Positions 10,174-18,543 of a DNA stretch of 64,000 nt are shown here, in pieces. The stretch covers positions 62,001 through 126,000 of the forward strand of contig JBMNJV010000004.1 in NCBI GenBank assembly GCA_050951845.1, given 5' to 3'. Every line of letters starts with the position of its first letter. Positions within the stretch are counted from its first letter, which is position 1. The position numbers were made by a program, and so were the translations under genes. This DNA is from UBA5436 sp050951845. GTDB taxonomy: Bacteria > Bacillota > Clostridia > Saccharofermentanales > DTU023. The notes below the pieces were generated by a model. It did no database searches. It was not told the DNA's origin and saw nothing but the letters and a program-made list of their open reading frames with translations.

Positions 10174-10848
10174 ATGTTGGAATTACGTGTTTTGACCATT
10201 AGCGAATTGATAATACGGTTACTCTTATCCTGTACAATAGGACTGATAATCGGTTTGGAACGTGGCAAAAAGAACATGGCTGCGGGGCTGAGAACCTACA
10301 CGTTGGTTTGTTTAGGTTCAACAATTGTTATGATGACAAATCAATTAATTTATCAATCCGGATATGCCGGTGATATGACTCGGATGGGTGCTCAGGTAAT
10401 TAGCGGAATCGGTTTTCTGGGGGCAGGATCTATTATCGTCACCAGAAGAAATCAAATAAAAGGTGTTACTACAGCAGCGGGATTATGGACATCAGCTTGT
10501 ATAGGTTTAGCTGTAGGCATCGGTTTTTATGAGGTTGCGGTTGGTGGTGCCGTTTTAATAATCCTGATCATGACCCTGATGAGCAAAATTAATCAAATTA
10601 CCAGAGAACGCAGTAATTCAGTTGATGTCTTTATGGAATTTAAAAGATTTAAATCGATGTCCACACTAGCGAAACATTTACGAAATCAGGGATTAATAAT
10701 GCGAAATTTACAAGTTGAAGAAGGAGTGCCGACAGAACATAGTTTTGCTTTTCTGGTTACTATCAGCAGTATTAAAAAAAGATCCAGAGACAGTATACTT
10801 GAAGAACTTCATAATCTTCCGGATTTACTCTATTTAGAGGAGATTTGA
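10174..10848 (+). CDS. MgtC/SapB-family membrane protein
   Basis: A 224-residue protein with an N-terminal MgtC domain (residues about 10-140). It has four to five hydrophobic segments and the conserved stretches IGLERG (about 25-30), GLRTYTLVCLGS (about 37-48) and GIGFLGAGSI (about 78-87). A short soluble ACT-like C-terminal domain follows (about 150-224). Family members are tied to low-Mg2+ adaptation and regulation of membrane ATPases. Its position beside a CorC-type protein and a P-type cation pump fits that role. The ATG lies 10 nt after AGGAG, which is buried in the dyad described separately. Confidence 0.85.
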   Translation: MLELRVLTISELIIRLLLSCTIGLIIGLERGKKNMAAGLRTYTLVCLGSTIVMMTNQLIYQSGYAGDMTRMGAQVISGIGFLGAGSIIVTRRNQIKGVTTAAGLWTSACIGLAVGIGFYEVAVGGAVLIILIMTLMSKINQITRERSNSVDVFMEFKRFKSMSTLAKHLRNQGLIMRNLQVEEGVPTEHSFAFLVTISSIKKRSRDSILEELHNLPDLLYLEEI

Positions 10849-10939
10849 AATTCTGTTTGAATGTATAAATACTTCTTCTATTTTGTTTAATTTAGCTTAT
10901 GTGGATATGTTTTGTTCATAAAGATGTTCAGCCTGAAAT

Positions 10940-10953
10940 GTCTGAATTCAGAC
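10940..10953. repeat. Perfect 14-bp palindrome between mgtC-like gene and trpB2
   Basis: GTCTGAATTCAGAC is fully self-complementary. A T-run begins only 7 nt later, so it is a poor terminator candidate and might be a protein-binding site. It lies in a 243-bp gap with no other feature besides the trpB2 promoter. Confidence 0.35.
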
Positions 10954-11046
10954 CTCCCGGTTTTTTGTGATTTATAATGAATTTCTATTTCCGAATAGGA
11001 TCTGAATAAAAATAACATTAAACCGTGAATTAAGATTTAAGAATTG

Positions 11047-11055
11047 TGATAGAAT
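11047..11055 (+). promoter_or_regulatory. Extended -10 promoter candidate for trpB2
   Basis: TG-A-TAGAAT lies about 36 nt upstream of the trpB2 start. The -35 region is poor, as is common with extended -10 promoters. Confidence 0.4.
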
Positions 11056-11091
11056 ATAAATTCATGAAAATATTAATATGAGAGGTTTAAC

Positions 11092-12471
11092 ATGAAAAAC
11101 AATATTCCTTATAAAACATATCTTACGGAAAAGGAAATCCCCGAATATTGGTATAATGTCAGGGCGGATATGCAGACCGATCATCGCCCGCTGCTAAATC
11201 CGGAAACCATACAACCGATGACGGTGGCAGATTTGAGTCCGGTATTTTGTGAAGAGCTGGCAAAACAGGAATTAAATGCAACGGATCGATATATTCCGAT
11301 TCCTGAAGAAATTCGAAACTTCTATAAAATGTTCAGACCATCTCCCTTGATCAGAGCTTATTTTTTGGAAGAGGTTTTAGATACTCCTGCAGAGATTTAT
11401 TATAAATATGAAGGCGGTAATACTTCAGGCAGTCATAAATTGAATTCGGCAATAGCTCAGGCATATTATGCCAAAGAACAAGGTTTGAAAGGTATTACCA
11501 CGGAAACCGGTGCCGGTCAATGGGGTACTGCATTAGCGATGGCTTGCGGTTACTTTGATTTAGATTGCAAAGTCTATATGGTCAGAGTTTCTGCCGAGCA
11601 AAAACCGGACAGAGTTGCGATTATGCAAACTTATAATGCTGATGTTACGATGTCGCCGTCAGACACGACAGAAGTCGGTAAAATAATGTTGCAGGACCCG
11701 GCAAATCGTAACGGCAGTCTGGGTACTGCAATTTCGGAAGCAGTTGAATATGCCGTTTCGAATGAGGGTTATCGTTATACTTTAGGCTCGGTGTTGAACC
11801 AAGTCTTGATTCATCAGAGTATTATCGGCTTGGAAAGCAAATTGGCAATGGAGAAAATTGATCGCTATCCGGATCTCGTCATCGGTTGTGCCGGGGGTGG
11901 TTCTAATCTCGGCGGACTAATGAGTGCATTTATGGCTGATCGTCTTGCCGGCAAACAATCGCCGTATTTCATCGCGGTTGAACCGGCATCTTGTCCCAGT
12001 ATGACTCGCGGCAAATTCGCTTATGATTTTTGTGATACAGGCAAAGTTACTCCTTTAGCCAAAATGTATACTTTGGGACATGGTTTTATTCCTCCCGCAT
12101 CGCATGCCGGCGGCTTGCGTTTTCACGGAATGAGTCCGATTCTCTCACAACTGTATCATGATGGTCATTTGGATGAAGCAAGAAGTGTTACTCAAAAAGA
12201 GATTTTTGAAGTTGCCAGCCTCTTTGCTAAAGTTGAAGGTACACTTCCTGCGCCCGAATCCGCTCATGCAATTAAAGCAGCGATTGATGAAGCTCTGAAA
12301 TGCAAAGAAACCGGTGAGAAGAAAGTAATTTTGTTCGGTTTAACCGGTACCGGATATTTTGATATGTCTGCATATCGACGTTATCGGGAAAATGATCTGG
12401 ATGATACTCCGCCAACGGATGAATCGATAGCCAGAGGCTTGGCTGACTTGCCCGTTCAACCTGATTTTTAA
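11092..12471 (+). CDS. trpB2: TrpB2-type tryptophan synthase beta-like PLP enzyme
   Basis: A 459-residue fold-type II pyridoxal-phosphate enzyme. It belongs to the longer TrpB2 branch, with an N-terminal extension of about 60 residues before the core. The PLP-lysine context is NTSGSHKLNSA (about residue 117), the substrate loop is ETGAGQWGTA (about 139) and the phosphate-binding loop is GCAGGGSNLGG (about 264). TrpB2 enzymes condense indole with serine and usually act without TrpA. No trpA or other trp gene lies nearby, which fits an indole-salvage role. The Shine-Dalgarno is AGAGG. The TrpB2 assignment is firm; the physiological role is inferred. Confidence 0.9.
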   Translation: MKNNIPYKTYLTEKEIPEYWYNVRADMQTDHRPLLNPETIQPMTVADLSPVFCEELAKQELNATDRYIPIPEEIRNFYKMFRPSPLIRAYFLEEVLDTPAEIYYKYEGGNTSGSHKLNSAIAQAYYAKEQGLKGITTETGAGQWGTALAMACGYFDLDCKVYMVRVSAEQKPDRVAIMQTYNADVTMSPSDTTEVGKIMLQDPANRNGSLGTAISEAVEYAVSNEGYRYTLGSVLNQVLIHQSIIGLESKLAMEKIDRYPDLVIGCAGGGSNLGGLMSAFMADRLAGKQSPYFIAVEPASCPSMTRGKFAYDFCDTGKVTPLAKMYTLGHGFIPPASHAGGLRFHGMSPILSQLYHDGHLDEARSVTQKEIFEVASLFAKVEGTLPAPESAHAIKAAIDEALKCKETGEKKVILFGLTGTGYFDMSAYRRYRENDLDDTPPTDESIARGLADLPVQPDF

Positions 12472-12538
12472 AACAAAGAAATAGATAGCGGAGGCAGGCT
12501 GACTTGCAGCCTCAGCTATATTTCTGAAATAAGCAAAA

Positions 12539-13711
12539 ATGAAAATGCACTATTTAATTTACGCAGACAAGTTTTTTTTTGAAAATGAGATTGCGGAAAA
12601 AGGTTATTTAGAAGTTGTTGACGGAGTTATCGGAAATTTCTACGAAACTTTGCCCGGCCGCACCGATTGGGAAATTCGCGATTTTTCGAATTTCTCAATT
12701 GCACCGGGATTAGTCGACACCCATATCCACGGTTTGATGAACCATGATTTTATGGATTTAGACAGAGAAAGTGTTCTGGAAATATCTGAATATTTACCGA
12801 GTACCGGCGTTACTTCTTTCTTGCCAACTTCATTAAGCGATTCAGTTGATAATATTGAAATGTTTTGTCGTGTCATTGCAGATAATGCTGCTTTGGCATC
12901 CGGAGCTAAGATCCAAGGTGTTTATCTGGAGGGTCCGTTTTTTACGCAAAGACACAAAGGTGCTCAAAATCCCAAGTTTTTTCTGGATCCTGATTTAGCA
13001 ATATTTTCTAAATGGCAACTTGCGGCAAACGGTTTGATTAGAAAAATCGCTATAGCACCGGAGAGAAAAGGTTCTGTTAATTTTATCAAAGCATTAAAAA
13101 ATCAGGGCATAGTTGTAGCACTCGGACATAGTGATGCCGGTTATGATCAGGCGGTTGCCGCAGTTGAAGCCGGTGCAAAAATATTTGTTCATTTATATAA
13201 CGGAATGAGCGGTTTACATCATAGAAATCCGGGTATGGTCGGAGCTTGTTTTAATACGGATGACTCGATTGCCGAACTGATTTGTGACGGCTATCATGTA
13301 CATCCGGGAGCTGTGCAAACAGCGATTAAAGTAAAAACAACTGACAGAATTGCTTTGATTACCGATAGTATGCGGGCAGGCGGTTTGCCGGAAGGTGATT
13401 ATACTTTGGGTGAATTCCCCGTAAGATTGAAAGACGGTGCAGTTCGTTTAACCGACGGTTCAAATAGTTTGGCGGGTTCCTGTCTGAAATTGATTGATGC
13501 AGTGAATAACGTAATTAACTGGGGAATCGCAACTCCGCAACAGGCGCTTAAAATGGCGACCTTAATTCCGGCTGAAAGTTGCGGGATTGCCGATGTTTGC
13601 GGCAGAATCAGTAAAGGATATCCCGCTGATTTTATTGTGTTGGATCAGAATATGAACTTACGTGAAACCTATATTGACGGTATGAGTGTATATCAATCCA
13701 ATTCTGCTTGA
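12539..13711 (+). CDS. nagA: N-acetylglucosamine-6-phosphate deacetylase
   Basis: A 390-residue amidohydrolase that removes acetate from GlcNAc-6-phosphate to give glucosamine-6-phosphate. The metal motif VDTHIHG lies near residues 59-65. YLEGPFF, LGHSDA, HLYNGM, CDGYHVHPG and the catalytic-Asp region LITDSM follow in the usual order. Length is normal. Two in-frame ATGs (12539 and 12545) are possible and neither has a clear Shine-Dalgarno. A weak hairpin with GAGGC/GCCTC arms lies at 12490-12512 upstream. The product feeds NagB, encoded 222 bp downstream. Confidence 0.94.
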   Translation: MKMHYLIYADKFFFENEIAEKGYLEVVDGVIGNFYETLPGRTDWEIRDFSNFSIAPGLVDTHIHGLMNHDFMDLDRESVLEISEYLPSTGVTSFLPTSLSDSVDNIEMFCRVIADNAALASGAKIQGVYLEGPFFTQRHKGAQNPKFFLDPDLAIFSKWQLAANGLIRKIAIAPERKGSVNFIKALKNQGIVVALGHSDAGYDQAVAAVEAGAKIFVHLYNGMSGLHHRNPGMVGACFNTDDSIAELICDGYHVHPGAVQTAIKVKTTDRIALITDSMRAGGLPEGDYTLGEFPVRLKDGAVRLTDGSNSLAGSCLKLIDAVNNVINWGIATPQQALKMATLIPAESCGIADVCGRISKGYPADFIVLDQNMNLRETYIDGMSVYQSNSA

Positions 13712-13839
13712 AGAGGCTTTTCATGGTGAAAAAGCGAATATAAAACCGAAATTATGACTAATTATCTGATGCAATGAAAGAATGATTTGTAATATGTAAT
13801 AAAATTTTAATAATACGCTTATTACTATTGTATCGGATT

Positions 13840-13848
13840 TGCTATAAT
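13840..13848 (+). promoter_or_regulatory. Extended -10 promoter for nagB
   Basis: TG-C-TATAAT matches an extended -10 exactly, about 85 nt upstream of the nagB start. It suggests nagB can be transcribed separately from nagA. Confidence 0.6.
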
Positions 13849-13933
13849 TTTATATTATTAAAAATTCAGTTTAAATAAAATACAATAAGGCATTTTATTT
13901 TAACTGACGGAGTCATTAGCATGGAGGATCAAA

Positions 13934-14662
13934 ATGATTACGATCAAAGTATTTGAAAATTACGATGAAATGAGTGCTTATGCAGCAGAAATCGTAAAAG
14001 AAGTTATAAACTCAACGGAAAAACCGGTTTTAGGCCTTGCTACCGGTTCAACACCAATCGGTTTGTATAATAAATTGATTGAAATGAATAAAAACAATGA
14101 AGTGGATTTTAGTCAGGTAACTTCAATTAACTTAGATGAATATGTCGGATTGGCTGCTGACCATCCGCAGAGCTATTCTTATTTTATGAATGAATATCTT
14201 TTCAGACATATTAATATAGATAAAAATAATACTTTTGTACCTAATGGGCTGGCCGATGATTTGGAACAAGAATGTAAACTTTATGACCAAAGATTAAGAG
14301 ATCTGGGTTATGCAGATATTCAAATTCTGGGAATCGGACAAAACGGTCATATCGGTTTTAATGAACCAGGTGCAAAATTAAATACAAATACCAATATTAC
14401 AAACTTAACTCCAAAAACCATCAAAGATAATTCGCGTTTCTTCGATTCTTTGGAAGAAGTGCCAAAACAAGGCATTACACTTGGTTTGGAAGGAATTTTT
14501 AAAGCCAAGAAAATTGTTTTGGTAGCAAACGGTTTTAACAAATCAGAAGTCTGTAAATCTTTTGCTGACGAATACATTGATACTCAGGTACCTGCTTCCT
14601 TATTAAAACTCCATAAGGATATCGTTGTTTGTCTGGACAAAGAAGCTGCAAGCCTTCTTTGA
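13934..14662 (+). CDS. nagB: Glucosamine-6-phosphate deaminase
   Basis: A 242-residue isomerase/deaminase that converts glucosamine-6-phosphate to fructose-6-phosphate and ammonia. Motifs: the phosphate loop LATGSTPIGLY (about 35-45), the catalytic-Asp segment INLDEYVGL (about 65-73), SYSYFMNEYLF (about 81-91) and the catalytic loop GIGQNGHIGFNEPG (about 136-149). The length is that of the short bacterial form. A strong Shine-Dalgarno (GGAGG) precedes the ATG. With nagA it forms an amino-sugar utilisation pair; no NagE, NagP or NagR gene lies beside it. Confidence 0.95.
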   Translation: MITIKVFENYDEMSAYAAEIVKEVINSTEKPVLGLATGSTPIGLYNKLIEMNKNNEVDFSQVTSINLDEYVGLAADHPQSYSYFMNEYLFRHINIDKNNTFVPNGLADDLEQECKLYDQRLRDLGYADIQILGIGQNGHIGFNEPGAKLNTNTNITNLTPKTIKDNSRFFDSLEEVPKQGITLGLEGIFKAKKIVLVANGFNKSEVCKSFADEYIDTQVPASLLKLHKDIVVCLDKEAASLL

Positions 14663-14695
14663 TTATAAAACAAGATGAATCAATATTAAGTTGAA

Positions 14696-14777
14696 GTGAC
14701 AACAATGTATCTTATGTTTAAATTCTTGCTTGGATTATTAAGCAATGAAATATTGACAAGAGATGTTTTGTTGTCAC
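14696..14777 (+). repeat. Long-range inverted repeat downstream of nagB
   Basis: GTGACAACA (14696-14704) is the exact complement of TGTTGTCAC (14769-14777). An inner TTGCTT/AAGCAA pair lies between them. No T-run follows, so it is not an intrinsic terminator. Function unknown. Confidence 0.35.
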
Positions 14778-14809
14778 CTTTGAATAGATATTTAAAAAGA
14801 TTGTACGGG

Positions 14810-14838
14810 TTGACAAGATGGGATTTGGTCGGTATATT
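14810..14838 (+). promoter_or_regulatory. Strong sigma-A promoter of infC-rpmI-rplT
   Basis: TTGACA (14810-14815) and TATATT (14833-14838) are separated by exactly 17 nt. This is the best promoter in the window. Confidence 0.85.
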
Positions 14839-14844
14839 AGTCAG

Positions 14845-14959
14845 GTAACAAAAAGAAGATTCCATCTCACCTTAAGCATTTTGTGAAAAGGTTTATACAG
14901 AATAAAGACTGAAACGTCCTGTTATTGTGTTTGGAGAGCGGAATCAATCCGCTTTTTTT
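14845..14959 (+). promoter_or_regulatory. L20-type attenuator leader with intrinsic terminator
   Basis: The transcript from the promoter at 14810 runs about 90 nt and then meets a terminator: AGCGGA-ATCAA-TCCGCT followed by seven T residues (14937-14959). This lies upstream of infC and inside the leader, so it can only be an attenuator. In Bacillota the infC-rpmI-rplT operon is known to be repressed by ribosomal protein L20 through such a leader. The antiterminator fold was not worked out here; the L20 role is inferred from synteny. Confidence 0.7.
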
Positions 14960-15036
14960 ATGGCACGGATGTGGTGGCGGAGAGACGAACACAGAGAAGC
15001 GACAAATAATAAGGAGAACTGAATAGGAGGTGTCTT

Positions 15037-15570
15037 ATCGCTAAATCAAACAAGCATAACCACACAATTAATGAGAATATTCGTGTGGATAATGTGCGCT
15101 TAATTGATGAACAAGGAAATCAAGTAGGGATTATCAATACAGATGAAGCATTGGATATGGCATATGCTAAAGATCTGGATTTGGTATTAATGTCGGACAA
15201 TCCGGCGAACCCTGTTGCCCGCATGATGGATTACGGGAAATACGTCTACGAGCAATCCAAACGCGAACGTGAAGCAAGAAGAAATCAGCAAACGACCAGT
15301 CTGAAAGAAGTGCAACTAAAGCTGACGACCGAAGAACATGATACAAATGTAAAAGTCCGGGCAGCTCAACGCTTTTTGGAAAACGGTGACCGGGTTAAAG
15401 TAGTTATTCGTTTTCGGGGACGTGAAATGGCTTTCCAAAATCAAGGTTATGATGTAATGGAAGATTTTATTGAAAAAGTCGGAGATGTTTGTCAAGTTGA
15501 CCGTGAACCTCGGCTTGAAGGCAGACACATGGTAATGTATCTCACGCCGCGTGGTGATGGTAGTAAATAA
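15037..15570 (+). CDS. infC: Translation initiation factor IF-3 with AUC start codon
   Basis: IF-3 binds the 30S subunit and checks start-codon choice. The recognisable N-terminus, INENIRVDNVRLIDEQG, begins before the first conventional start (GTG 15085), so that start would remove conserved residues. A strong Shine-Dalgarno, TAGGAGGTG (15024-15032), is placed to serve ATC at 15037. In-frame TAA at 15010 limits the frame, and no ATG, GTG or TTG lies between it and 15085. From ATC the protein has 177 residues, the normal IF-3 length. Non-AUG starts are a known autoregulatory device of infC. The N- and C-terminal IF-3 domains are both complete. Confidence 0.9.
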   Translation: MAKSNKHNHTINENIRVDNVRLIDEQGNQVGIINTDEALDMAYAKDLDLVLMSDNPANPVARMMDYGKYVYEQSKREREARRNQQTTSLKEVQLKLTTEEHDTNVKVRAAQRFLENGDRVKVVIRFRGREMAFQNQGYDVMEDFIEKVGDVCQVDREPRLEGRHMVMYLTPRGDGSK

Positions 15571-15636
15571 ATTGAATTTCATTAAAGGAATTTGAATTAA
15601 TAATAAACAGTGAAATTGAAGACAAGGGGGGTCTAT

Positions 15637-15834
15637 ATGGCAAAACAAAAAACACATAGTTCTTCAAAGAAAAGATTTAAAGTTACGGGTACCGGCAAGG
15701 TAAAACGTTCACAAGCTTATAAAAAACATATTCTGAATAAGAAGACAACAAAACGCAAACGCAAATTACGTCAAATTATTGTAGCCAGTGAGCCGGATAC
15801 AAAGAGAATCAGACGTCTGATTCCGTACAAATAA
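15637..15834 (+). CDS. rpmI: Ribosomal protein bL35
   Basis: A 65-residue basic large-subunit protein starting MAKQKTHSSSKKRFKVTGTG, typical of L35. The ATG at 15637 is preceded by a long Shine-Dalgarno (AAGGGGGG). An in-frame start at 15610 would add nine atypical residues and is rejected. It sits 66 nt after infC and 18 nt before rplT, the conserved order. Confidence 0.97.
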   Translation: MAKQKTHSSSKKRFKVTGTGKVKRSQAYKKHILNKKTTKRKRKLRQIIVASEPDTKRIRRLIPYK

Positions 15835-15852
15835 TTAAGCTGGAGGTAACCT

Positions 15853-16206
15853 ATGACAAGAGTTAAGAGAGGCGTAAAAACGAGAAGACGCCATAAAAGA
15901 GTGTTAAAACAAGCAAAGGGCTATTTCGGCCGTAAGAGCAAATTATTCCGCGTAGCTCATCAACAAGTGATGAAGTCAGGCGTTTATGCATATAGAGATC
16001 GTCGTGCCAAAAAACGTGATTTCAGAAAACTCTGGATCAGCAGAATCAATGCTGCTGCCAGATTAAATGATATTTCCTACAGTCGTTTAATGCATGGTTT
16101 GAAATTATCGGATATTCAACTGGACAGAAAAATTTTAGCCGATATGGCTGTTAATGATAAAGCTGCATTTGCAGCAATCTGTGAAACTGCGAAAAAAGCT
16201 TTATAA
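15853..16206 (+). CDS. rplT: Ribosomal protein bL20
   Basis: A 117-residue basic 50S assembly protein. It has the usual N-terminus (TRVKRGVKTRRRHKRVLK) and the globular C-terminal half that in Bacillota also binds the operon leader. GGAGG lies 7 nt before the ATG. It is the last gene of the infC operon and is followed by a strong terminator. Confidence 0.98.
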   Translation: MTRVKRGVKTRRRHKRVLKQAKGYFGRKSKLFRVAHQQVMKSGVYAYRDRRAKKRDFRKLWISRINAAARLNDISYSRLMHGLKLSDIQLDRKILADMAVNDKAAFAAICETAKKAL

Positions 16207-16269
16207 TATTCTGATCTAAGATTTTATTAAACATCAAATATTTTGAGCGGAATTTCAGGAAAAAATACG

Positions 16270-16303
16270 GGAGTAATTCACTTTAGAATTACTCCTTTTA
16301 TTT
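16270..16303 (+). terminator. Intrinsic terminator of the infC operon
   Basis: A 10-bp perfect stem, GGAGTAATTC-ACTTTA-GAATTACTCC, is followed by TTTTATTT. It lies 63 nt after the rplT stop. Confidence 0.88.
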
Positions 16304-16377
16304 CTCCGGTGAGCGTTATTATTAAACGATATATTTGATGTTTGGTTTAAAACTGTCGGCTGAATGGTTTATTAAAT

Positions 16378-17253
16378 TCAAAGAGTTTTGTCAAACGGAC
16401 CGGGATAGAATTCATGTTTATTGCGATATTGAGTCGGAGTTAATCCTGTTTTCTTTTTAAAAACCTGATTGAAATATGATTGAGAATTAAATCCCAGATT
16501 GTTGGCTATCTCATTCATGTTATAATCGGTATTGGTCAGTAGTTCCTTCGCTTTGGCAATTCTTTTTTGAGCTTGATACTCAATGGGACTGATCTTAAAT
16601 GAGCGCTGAAACTCATGAACCAAATGGTATTTGGTGATATAACAAAGGGCAGCTAAATCATCTAACCTCAAAGTTCTGGTATAGTGGACATCAATGTAGT
16701 TTTTGATAAATTGCACCTGTTTGTTTTTAGCTGAGGATTTATTGTTTATAGAAATGTCCGATTCAAACTTACGCAAAAAACCGATGATTAAAATATGAAG
16801 CAATGCCTGAAGATAAAAGTTTTTGTATGTATTATTGCTTGAATATTCTTGAACCATATTAATGATAGAGTCTTTAATCCATGTTTCTTCCGGTTTTATA
16901 CTATATAGATAAACAAAAGTTTTTAAAAAGAGAGATTTATCATCAGAATTTAAATCGGCGGAGTTCTGATCGGTCAGGGATAAATTTCTTTGGATTGTAA
17001 TGCCGTCAATCCCCAAAACACAATATTCAAAAGGTATACCCGGCAGATAATCTTCCGTATGTCTTATACCGGAGCTGACAAAGAACAGATCATTTTGTTT
17101 CAGCCTGACGGCATCATCTTCCAGACACATGATCCCTTCACCTTCGGTAATGAAAAAGACTTCTGTAAAAGGATGGCTGTGCAGAATAGAATTCCAATTT
17201 TCATTACAACGTGATTTTCTTGCATAAAGCAACTTGATTTTTAGATCTTGCAT
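16378..17253 (-). CDS. AraC-family transcriptional regulator with cupin domain
   Basis: A 291-residue regulator. Residues about 10-100 form a cupin-like sensor domain (HSHPFTEVFFITEG near 25-38 holds the histidine pair). Residues about 185-285 form the two-helix-turn-helix AraC domain, ending in the family signature with NEIANNLGFNSQSYFNQVFK (about 246-265). Such proteins usually respond to sugars and activate neighbouring catabolic genes, but here both neighbours are housekeeping genes, so no target is obvious. The Shine-Dalgarno is weak. It is one of only two minus-strand genes in the window. Confidence 0.88.
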   Translation of the reverse strand: MQDLKIKLLYARKSRCNENWNSILHSHPFTEVFFITEGEGIMCLEDDAVRLKQNDLFFVSSGIRHTEDYLPGIPFEYCVLGIDGITIQRNLSLTDQNSADLNSDDKSLFLKTFVYLYSIKPEETWIKDSIINMVQEYSSNNTYKNFYLQALLHILIIGFLRKFESDISINNKSSAKNKQVQFIKNYIDVHYTRTLRLDDLAALCYITKYHLVHEFQRSFKISPIEYQAQKRIAKAKELLTNTDYNMNEIANNLGFNSQSYFNQVFKKKTGLTPTQYRNKHEFYPGPFDKTL

Positions 17254-17275
17254 TTTTATTTTTTTCCATAATTTA

Positions 17276-17302
17276 ATATTTAACTAATGATTTGTTAAAT
17301 AT
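17276..17302. promoter_or_regulatory. 9-9-9 inverted repeat upstream of the AraC gene
   Basis: ATATTTAAC and GTTAAATAT are perfect complements separated by 9 nt, 22 bp upstream of the regulator's start. A symmetric site here could be an autoregulatory operator; AraC proteins more often use direct repeats, so the binding factor is uncertain. Confidence 0.4.
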
Positions 17303-17656
17303 CTTGTTTAATTGTCCAATAAATTAATATATTTATTATCACTTATATAATGATTTAATAATTGTGTTTATGCTTAATATTATACATCCAAATAAGGTAA
17401 AACAATAATATATGTTTATAAAATACAATAATTATACTTATTACAATAATAAAAATCGATAATTTGTACAAATATAATAACGAGATCAGATCTGCGTTGG
17501 TGAACTTTACTATTTTTTAATGCGGAGAATCTGATACAGTTAAATCTTTATCAGGCAAATAGGATTTGGTAAATAACAGAAAAAAGATAGTCTGAAGAAG
17601 CATGCTCTGTATCATCTTGTCTTTTAATTATGCTGAAATCCGAATATACTTAAAAC
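17303..17656. other. AT-rich intergenic region, araC-type gene / RNA methyltransferase
   Basis: About 350 bp of very AT-rich DNA between divergent genes. I see no ORF, RNA gene or terminator that I can support. It must contain promoters in both directions but none stands out. Confidence 0.5.
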
Positions 17657-18520
17657 ATGGATGAATTAATATTTGAAAGATTAACTTTGATCAGTGCCCG
17701 GCAAAATCCGCGTTTTAAAGATTGGAATCGATTAAATACAACACAAGGGATAAAAAAACAGGGACTTCTTGTTGTTGAAGGTCTGAGAGCTTGTCTTACC
17801 GCTGCCGAACATCAGGCGGAAATAGCAACAGTTCTTTTCAGTAATGATGATCTGGGTGAATATATCTTTACAAAAACAAAGAACTGGCTTCTGCAGGAAA
17901 AATTTAGTTTTAATCAAATCTTTCGTTTGGATTCTGATTTGTTCGGCTCGATAGCAGATACTAAAAATCCTCAAGGCATTATTTTTATTATAAAAAAACC
18001 TGATTTACAAGATTTAACAGAATGGTTAAGCAAAAATGCAGCGAAAATTAAAGCAAAAGGCAAGCAGATTAGCTTGGCTTTGTTTGATCAATTGGCTGAT
18101 CCGGGCAATGTCGGAACCATGATCAGGACGGCACATGCTTTTGACTTTTCAGGAATTATTTTAAGTGAAGGAACAGCTGATCCTTATAATCCGAAATTTT
18201 TGCGATCTACAATGGGATCTCTGTTTGCTTTGGATTTAATCGGTCCAAATTCTTATACTGAATTGGTGAATTTGGCAAAACAATATCAATTGCAAATCTT
18301 AGTATCTGATCTGGATGGAGAGTTATTGCCTGAATTCAAACTTGATCGGGCAGCGGCAGGTTTTATTCTGGTAATCGGCAATGAAGCGCGTGGTCCGAGT
18401 GAAGCGCTTAAGCAGGTTGCCGATCACTGTTTAACCATACCGATGCCGGGCAATGCGGAATCTTTGAATGCGGCAATTGCATTTGGAATTATGGCTTATC
18501 AATTAAGTAAAAGTCATTAA
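17657..18520 (+). CDS. SpoU/TrmH-family RNA 2'-O-methyltransferase
   Basis: A 287-residue SPOUT methyltransferase that would methylate a ribose 2'-OH in rRNA or tRNA. The N-terminal substrate-binding domain (about 10-110) includes ARQNPRFKDW and VVEGLR. The trefoil-knot domain (about 130-287) carries the three SpoU motifs: LADPGNVGTMIRTAHAF, VIGNEARGPSE and MPGNAESLNAAIAFGI. The target nucleotide cannot be assigned. The start has no clear Shine-Dalgarno. It ends 23 nt before uvrA and is probably cotranscribed with it. Confidence 0.87.
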   Translation: MDELIFERLTLISARQNPRFKDWNRLNTTQGIKKQGLLVVEGLRACLTAAEHQAEIATVLFSNDDLGEYIFTKTKNWLLQEKFSFNQIFRLDSDLFGSIADTKNPQGIIFIIKKPDLQDLTEWLSKNAAKIKAKGKQISLALFDQLADPGNVGTMIRTAHAFDFSGIILSEGTADPYNPKFLRSTMGSLFALDLIGPNSYTELVNLAKQYQLQILVSDLDGELLPEFKLDRAAAGFILVIGNEARGPSEALKQVADHCLTIPMPGNAESLNAAIAFGIMAYQLSKSH

Positions 18521-18543
18521 AAAGGGGAATTTAAATAAGAATA

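Noticed and set aside
15085..15570. infC starting at GTG 15085
   Set aside because: It would delete conserved IF-3 N-terminal residues and leaves the strong Shine-Dalgarno at 15024 unused.
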